Below, piece after piece: positions 60,051-64,000 of a stretch of 64,000 bases of DNA (the first letter of the stretch is position 1; each line of letters opens with the position of its first letter). The translations under genes were made by a program, and so were the position numbers. The notes beneath the pieces are model-generated. The model did no database searches and had not been told where the DNA came from. It worked only from the letters and a program-made list of their open reading frames with translations. The DNA lies in NCBI RefSeq assembly GCF_051622035.1, contig NC_135361.1:24421205-24485204 (forward strand). The letters run 5' to 3'. The stretch comes from Arctopsyche grandis (taxonomy: Eukaryota > Arthropoda > Insecta > Trichoptera > Hydropsychidae).

Positions 60051-61518
60051 AAATAAAAAAAAAATGTTTATTTGGATTATATTTTACTATTAACATCAAA
60101 ATGGTCGAAAAAATACAGAGAGATGAAAATTATAAAAATATATACATTCAATATGTATGTATGTAATTTATAATATTCAAGATTGCGAGGTCAATGACCG
60201 GGGTTTGTTTATACATAATTGTGGGTATTGGGTTTTGTAAATTAAACATACATTTTTGCTTACGTCACGCGATGTAAAAATACGTACTTTTCATATTATC
60301 CGATTCCGATTCGGATTTCGACTTCGGGTTTTATAATTTTATTATTATTTTTTATTGCATAATTTAATTGGCATAATCTTATACTACTTCAACCAAGACG
60401 AGATTAAAGCTTTGAATCGTGGGGATCTAATACAAAATTTTAGGAAAAAGCTCGCTCGAGCCACGCCGGGAAATTGGCTCAGTAACTGATACAATTACAG
60501 CACACACAAGTGTGCCTTATAGTTATAACGTTACGCATAGACACATTACATATGTAGCACTCGAAAAGCGTTTCGGAAAAAATAAATAGCATACATATAT
60601 CAAAGTGTCATCATGGTTAGGCGTGCCACATACATACGTTCCACATTAAATAGGTGCAAATTCGGTGCAGAGAAAAAGTGGCAAGGTCATGCAAAAAATC
60701 AACATGACATAACACTCTATCATTGCGTTGCGTTGCGTTGCCGAACTTTCACTAAGCAGCCCGTTTGTATCGATTATAACATACATAAAACGGTCGATAC
60801 GAGTATCGGTTTTTGTTATCGGAACAATGCTGGTCTTTTGATCCACTTTTGTATCGTTTGAGAATCGATGAAATGTCTCGAGTCTCGTTGCACAATGTAA
60901 ATACGGTTCTCGAATGTTAAATACGGGTCAATTGTTATGGGTATGAATGTATGTACTTTAGATCTGATCGTCTACAATTACCATAATAACTGTCTATCAT
61001 ATGTATTGTATATTATTACAATTTCGTGCAAAGAAACGTGGAAAAGTCTCTGTTTGCTGAAGAAGTAAGTCAATTATCTGAACTTGTTGAAATTTTCGAA
61101 CATTGAGAATGGATCAAGTATGTAGATATCAGCTTTTAATATGTAACTATATTATAATATATAATTTGAAAATCATTTGCTATCAATTTGTTAACCTTTT
61201 TATTGAGAGGAATTAATCAAGCTGGCTAGGGTGTGTTTTATGGATGAATGAAAGAATGATCCGATTAGCGAATCTTACAAAACCTCGATCCTTATTACGA
61301 TAACGGGATGGAAAATTGATTATTTTATTAGAACGCCATGATAATTTATTTGAATGATTATACGATTCTTACGATATCTTCAAATCTCCTTTATTTTTCC
61401 ATTGGAAGAAAAGTTATTCTGTTTACTTGAAAAATTAACAGATACATGTCAAAATGTGAACAGGTAAAGTTGGAAGTGTAACTTTTAAGAAAAATAAATA
61501 GATATAAATAATTTCAAC
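60051..61518. other. Intergenic, no gene recognised
   Basis: The open frame at 60613-60861 has no motif. Nothing else seen. Confidence 0.5.
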
Positions 61519-61865
61519 TACGGCATTGAACGCCAAAATGCTACACAAAGTCCAATGCACTCAAATAAGTATGGAACGCTGTATGTTGGGTATAACGAGG
61601 AGAGACAGGAAATGGAATACGTGGGTGAGAAGTATGACAAGGGTAGTTGATATAGTGGAGATTAGAAAGACAATGGGCGCGTCACGAAAGGTGCACAAAG
61701 AAGTGCTGGAATGATACCCAAGATCATGTAAAAGGGTGAAAAAAAGGTCAGAAGTAAGATGGATAGACGAAATTAATTAAAGAATTGCACAAAACAAAGA
61801 CACATGGAAGCGTGTTGGAGAAGCCTTCATCCAGCAGTGGGTGGTGAGTGGCGGCAGATGATGAT
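61519..61865 (+). pseudogene. LINE C-terminal fragment, copy 3
   Basis: From about 61526 it reads LNAKMLHKVQCTQISMERCM, LGITRRDRKWNTWVRS, then after stops RWIDEIN, and ends KRVGEAFIQQWVVSGG at about 61809-61856. This is the standard C-terminus of endonuclease-RT LINEs, homologous to copy 1 at 3444-4010. Confidence 0.85.
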
Positions 61866-61867
61866 AT

Positions 61868-61975
61868 ATAATTACTAGTCACCGGAGCCTGAGGGGGCTG
61901 TGTATTGTTCAAAGGTTGTAAATGCATTGTTAAAGGTTTGCCGAACAATGGATAGCACTGTGACTATCCTACCTC
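61868..61975 (+). repeat. 108-bp dispersed repeat following the LINE fragment
   Basis: TAGTCACCGGAGCCTGAGGG through GGATAGCACTGTGACTATCC; inverse copy at 41498-41606. Confidence 0.75.
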
Positions 61976-62335
61976 TAATAATTACATACATAAAATAAGA
62001 GCTTAGATAGTTTCCATTTATATTTTAAATCATGGCTTTTTGCAAATGGGAAAAATACGCGATTCTTATTCGTCCACGAAAATGTTCTGACTAATGAGAA
62101 TCACGTATTTTGAACGTAACAAAGGTTTCCAGTTTTCGACCAATAGGAATCTTGATTATGAATTTGGCTACTGAAAAGACTGCTGAAATCAAATAGAAGT
62201 ATTTTATTTCATTTTATTCATTTTTATATACAAAACTTGAATAAAAATTTTAAATTTAATTTTATGTTGTCTATATATATTTTTCTTCAATATAAAATTT
62301 CAAGAACTTTCATGAAATTTATTGTCTAAAAATTT

Positions 62336-62403
62336 AAGAGGGAGGGGGGGGGGGCTGAAACCAATCTGCCTAGGGGCGCCATATACCCCAGGACCGGGCC
62401 TGT
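62336..62403 (-). mobile_element. Possible hAT-like terminus
   Basis: Minus strand reads CAGGCCCGGTCCTGGGGTAT, then GGCGCCCCTAGGCAGATTGG, followed by a C13 run. It looks like a DNA-transposon end; the other end was not found. Confidence 0.4.
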
Positions 62404-64000
62404 ACATATGTATAGGTAATTGAAAATAAGTCCTAAATTTTTTATACTTTACACAGGCATTAATCATTTCAAATCAGTATTCCTTTCAGTTATTATAATA
62501 AGCTGAAACTTTCAAGACTATGGTGGCTTTTTAATGAAAAACTTTTTATTCAAAAATATACATAAGAAAATTTGAATAGGTGAAGTTCATAGAAACAATT
62601 TAAAAAAAAAATTGCATTTGTATTCGATTTTATTCTTACAGCAACGCTTACATGGTCATATTCAAAACGATTAAGAAACGAAATGATTAAATTTACAGTC
62701 AATATATCACAAACCATATCTAATAGATGTAGAAATAAGTAATTTCACGCAATTTTTGAACCATACAATAACATTGTAGGCGTTTAAAAAATCTATAAAA
62801 AATTTGACAAGTATAAAATTTATGACATTTCAAAATTACAACTGGATTTAAAAAGCAATTTAAATTTAGTACAATTTCTCAAAGAATTTAGAACGGATCA
62901 TGCGAAGGTTACACACACGATATCCGGTTAATGCGAATGGACATGCATTAAAACACAATACTGTAAAATAGCAACAACGCCTAGAAATAATTATTATATT
63001 TAAAACGGCTAAAAGCTCAATGTGTAATATATAATCAAAACATTAGCGTGATGTAATCGCCGACAGACACTTCCAAATAAACACGACAGAGTGTCCCATA
63101 AAAGTAACCCAGATCTTATTCAATTAATTATACTTGGCAAGATAAATTATCGTCAACTACATATGTACATATTATATGTAAAACGAGTAGACGAGACGAT
63201 CCGAGAAAGTGCACATTTAAAACGGACACAAATTCGCAATTATCTCACCGCAGATGCTAAAATTGTGACTAGTTGAAATTGCAAAAATGCTCACCTTGAA
63301 AATGACGTTATGCCATTAATGTAATATTTATAACAGAGACGATAAATCTCACGAAACGTGTATGCATTGTTCGTATTTTTTTTTTGCACGTGATTCTCGA
63401 AATCGTGAAGTGCGTGACCTGAGACGAGAATCGTGTGACATTTTCCAGATCAGGGGCAAATTTTCTATGAACTTACGGCTACCTATAAGTTAGGGCAAGG
63501 GTCATAAAATGTCAGAATGGTCTACAAATAATACAGTACGAAAAGTCTTATTTTTATTATCGAACCGTGACCTTTGTCAGGATCAGTATACATGTAAGTA
63601 TCTAGTTAGGTGTTCATGGTCAGTTCATTGTAGCACTGATGCTTTATTATATTATAATAGAGCCACGATTATAATTATTGTTTATCTGAAATGTGGTCCT
63701 TATACTGAGTGAGATATGCATAGTAGAATGATTGAATTGGACCTTGTCTATCTGTTTTGTATACGTATGTATGTATGTGTGTAGGTATCGAGTGATGACA
63801 GACGTAAAGTTGCATTGTTGTCGTTGTTGACCGTGACTTTCGATGCGTAATAAAATGGAAATTGGGTTACAATTGTCGACAATCGCCAATTTTGACATTG
63901 ACCGGGACACGAACTTTACAATGCACTTTTTGTGTTTTTAATTCGGTTTTTGGGACGGTGTTTTGAATTTGTAATTAGCGTGTTTTGTATGGGGATGAAT
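62404..64000. other. Intergenic to the right edge, no gene recognised
   Basis: Open frames at 63091-63276, 63509-63712 and 63647-63910 overlap or lack motifs. A GTAT tract is at 63767-63785. Confidence 0.5.

Overview
This is a 64 kb piece of an AT-rich insect nuclear genome. The evidence is short exons with GT/AG introns, arthropod neuropeptide and patterning genes (CAPA, torso-like), insect-type non-LTR, hAT, Tc1/mariner and LTR elements, and dense (GTAT)n/(ATAC)n microsatellites. The order cannot be fixed by eye. A holometabolous insect is likely, but that is inference. Nothing bacterial or viral was seen.

Genes, left to right. (1) A DEG/ENaC (pickpocket-type) sodium channel gene on the minus strand (1604-2893), five exons readable; its C-terminal part lies beyond the left edge. 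(2) A complete five-exon CAPA neuropeptide precursor (capa-A, minus, 6186-8056). (3) A six-exon divergent tektin (minus, 14892-16539). (4) A second complete five-exon CAPA precursor (capa-B, minus, 19884-21197), clearly a duplicate of the first. (5) An eight-exon TTC5/STRAP gene (plus, 24387-26499). (6) A two-exon torso-like gene with a MACPF domain (minus, 28711-31415), convergent with TTC5. Between capa-B and TTC5 lies an unrecognised, frame-broken coding-like stretch (about 21868-22599).

The main find is the CAPA pair. Exon number, intron phases, promoter core, signal peptide and poly(A) signal are all shared. capa-B, however, has lost every PRL-amide product: the exon carrying the FGPRL tryptopyrokinin has an in-frame deletion of 23 codons net, and the last exon reads PRLEG instead of PRLGR and stops early. 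The three PRV-type (periviscerokinin) slots remain, one now ending in PRT. This looks like a duplicate specialised to one of the two CAPA peptide classes.

The right half (about 31.5-64 kb) and the gaps between genes are mostly transposable-element debris with unusually readable history: two hAT elements with exact 8-bp target duplications plus one with an imperfect one, two probable solo LTRs, several long foldback elements, fragments of two or three LINE families, and a tRNA-derived SINE family. The SINE 3' hairpin shares its loop with a LINE in the window while the stem sequence differs, which suggests a LINE-SINE partnership based on RNA structure. Two MITE copies act as hosts for nested LINE and SINE insertions, so insertion order can be read. 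No CRISPR array, rRNA or canonical tRNA gene was recognised.
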